Source: an uncultured Lewinella sp.
Lineage (GTDB): Bacteria; Bacteroidota; Bacteroidia; Chitinophagales; Saprospiraceae
DNA length: 64,000 nt
Assembly (NCBI GenBank): GCA_913057785.1
Contig: CAJXPD010000002.1
Location: 34,738-98,737 of the forward strand
Direction of reading: 5' to 3'
The translations under genes were made by a program, and so were the position numbers. Position 1 is the stretch's first letter. Every line of letters starts with the position of its first letter. Shown piece after piece: positions 62,865 through 64,000 of this stretch. The notes under the pieces were generated by a model that worked only from the letters and a program-made list of their open reading frames with translations, had not been told where the DNA came from and did not search any database.

Positions 62865-64000
62865 TTAGCGATCTTCAAATGATATCGATACCCCGGCAAA
62901 GATTGACCAATCCGAAGCTGGACGCCTTGCCACTCTATGCTCTCCATCATCTGAATAGGTATAACCAAAGACCTGTTCAAACTGAAGAGGGTTGCGGAAG
63001 GATATATAAAGTACCGTAAAATTACCAGAAATAGAAGTCAAGTAACTCGCATTCAAGTTGAGATTATGATAGTCCCTTGTCCGATCTGACAGGAATTCAG
63101 GATTATTCGGATTATAGTATGGGCGGCCACTAGCGAAGGTATAGGAAAGTCCTACCCTTGTGCGAGCATTGGTCCGATAATTTGCCACTAGATTAAGGGT
63201 ATGTCTAGTGGTAAAGGTTGGAGTTGCAGCCGTCGGAAAATCTCGGTACAATCGCTCCGCATCCAGCAATGAATAGGATAACCAATAATCCAGTCCAGGT
63301 AACAGGGCTTTATCTCGCCAGAAGAAGTCTATGCCTTTAGCGTGCCCAAAGCCATTATTGTTGTAGTCCACTCCTTCTTCTCGTATCAGTTGATCGTAAT
63401 CTTTCTGGTATAATTCTATACGAAAGGTCTGGTCATCTGTGATCCATTGGTAATTGAAAATATAATGAGCCGCCTGTTCAAAGTTCAATGAACTTCTTCC
63501 CCATAAGAACATAGGTTCGGGTTGTTGAAAAAACTGTCCATAGGCAAATGAGATCTGGCTTTTGGCACCGGTCTTATACGCCAGAGAAAGGCGTGGAGCC
63601 AGGTTTCCAGCTGCTAGTAACTGGCTATGCTCCCCTCTCACCCCTATCCTCGCCGCTAGCTTACGGTAGATCTTCCAGTCTAGTTCGCTGAATATAGCTG
63701 CATAGGAATCTGAAAGATTTGAACCCAACTCATTGAAATAGTAGTCCCCTTTCGATTCTACCCATTCCGCCCCTGTCTTCCAAAGCACTGGACCAAATTC
63801 TCTACTGAGCGTAAAGCGGGATTGCACAGCCCACTCCTTTGAACCAAAGGCACTTTCATCCAGCGTATTTCCATCATCATCGTAATTAAGGCCAACTACC
63901 GCTTTCAAAGACCAGTTTTCACCCAAAAATCCTTTATAGGCCATATTCCAAAAGACATTATCATTATTCCCACGAAAGGAAGAGTTGGTCTCTGGTGTAT
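62865..64000 (-). CDS. TonB-dependent receptor-like outer membrane protein (5' partial)
   Basis: The frame is open to the window edge, so the N-terminal part lies outside. The visible ~379 residues are amphipathic beta-strands of a TonB-dependent outer membrane barrel (YAAIFSELDWKIYRKLAARIGVRGEHS, APRLSLAYKTGAKSQISFAYGQFFQQPEP, DQTFRIELYQKDYDQLI, HTLNLVANYRTNARTRVGLSYTFASGRPYYNP) ending in the typical aromatic strand (WSIFAGVSISFEDR). The plug domain cannot be seen; ligand unknown. Same operon as the LytS/LytTR genes. Confidence 0.88.
   Translation of the reverse strand, partial: TPETNSSFRGNNDNVFWNMAYKGFLGENWSLKAVVGLNYDDDGNTLDESAFGSKEWAVQSRFTLSREFGPVLWKTGAEWVESKGDYYFNELGSNLSDSYAAIFSELDWKIYRKLAARIGVRGEHSQLLAAGNLAPRLSLAYKTGAKSQISFAYGQFFQQPEPMFLWGRSSLNFEQAAHYIFNYQWITDDQTFRIELYQKDYDQLIREEGVDYNNNGFGHAKGIDFFWRDKALLPGLDYWLSYSLLDAERLYRDFPTAATPTFTTRHTLNLVANYRTNARTRVGLSYTFASGRPYYNPNNPEFLSDRTRDYHNLNLNASYLTSISGNFTVLYISFRNPLQFEQVFGYTYSDDGEHRVARRPASDWSIFAGVSISFEDR

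Overview
The window reads as chromosomal DNA of a member of the Bacteroidota, most likely a marine, Saprospirales-like gliding bacterium (the order is inference). Support: two secreted proteins end in type IX secretion (T9SS) sorting domains; regulation uses several LytTR response regulators; many genes lack Shine-Dalgarno sites; and several promoters fit the Bacteroidota pattern TTG-N17-23-TAnnTTTG. Apart from the H-NOX/FIST block, genes are mostly short operons of metabolic and envelope functions on both strands. No rRNA, tRNA, CRISPR array or complete insertion sequence was seen.

Layout. 1-2393: end of a pseudaminic acid locus (PseG-PseH fusion, PseI). 2913-11779: a co-directional sensory block of H-NOX heme protein, hybrid kinase, LytTR regulator, NtrC-type regulator, FIST (NosP-like) protein and a second hybrid kinase. 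It looks like a nitric oxide or oxygen circuit with two different gas sensors. 11904-24877: lipoprotein, Crp/DoxX pair, a frameshifted T9SS pectate-lyase-fold protein, an aspartic protease with PDZ domain, thymidylate kinase, DinB and VOC proteins, acetyltransferase. 25076-33231: a large unknown secreted protein, DUF6090-like protein, lipoproteins, methyltransferase, YARHG and DUF2306 genes.

33230-34410 is the most unusual stretch. Five copies of a structured non-coding element lie on the minus strand. Each ends in a strong intrinsic terminator whose stem varies by compensatory changes and whose loop is different in each copy. Two copies carry matching promoter-like boxes and paired 21-bp-spaced operator-like repeats at identical distances; a third is similar but degenerate. 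An AraC-family regulator gene starts just beside the array.

34514-49283: AraC/VOC pair, a beta-helix protein divergent from a membrane-bound HTH regulator, SDR, MoxR ATPase plus VWA protein, ArgE-like deacetylase, deaminase, RidA, FGE-like protein, sorbosone-dehydrogenase-like protein and a T9SS leucine-rich-repeat protein. 49765-58935: glycosyltransferase, class V aminotransferase, a thiolase/phosphatase/kinase-like operon, methyltransferase, an ECF41-type sigma factor with a candidate ECF41 promoter in front of the neighbouring epimerase gene, and a GNAT protein. 58990-61009: RloA/RloB-like ATPase plus TOPRIM-like pair, a probable phage-defence module. 61115-64000: LytTR regulator, LytS-type kinase and the C-terminal part of a TonB-dependent-receptor-like outer membrane protein.
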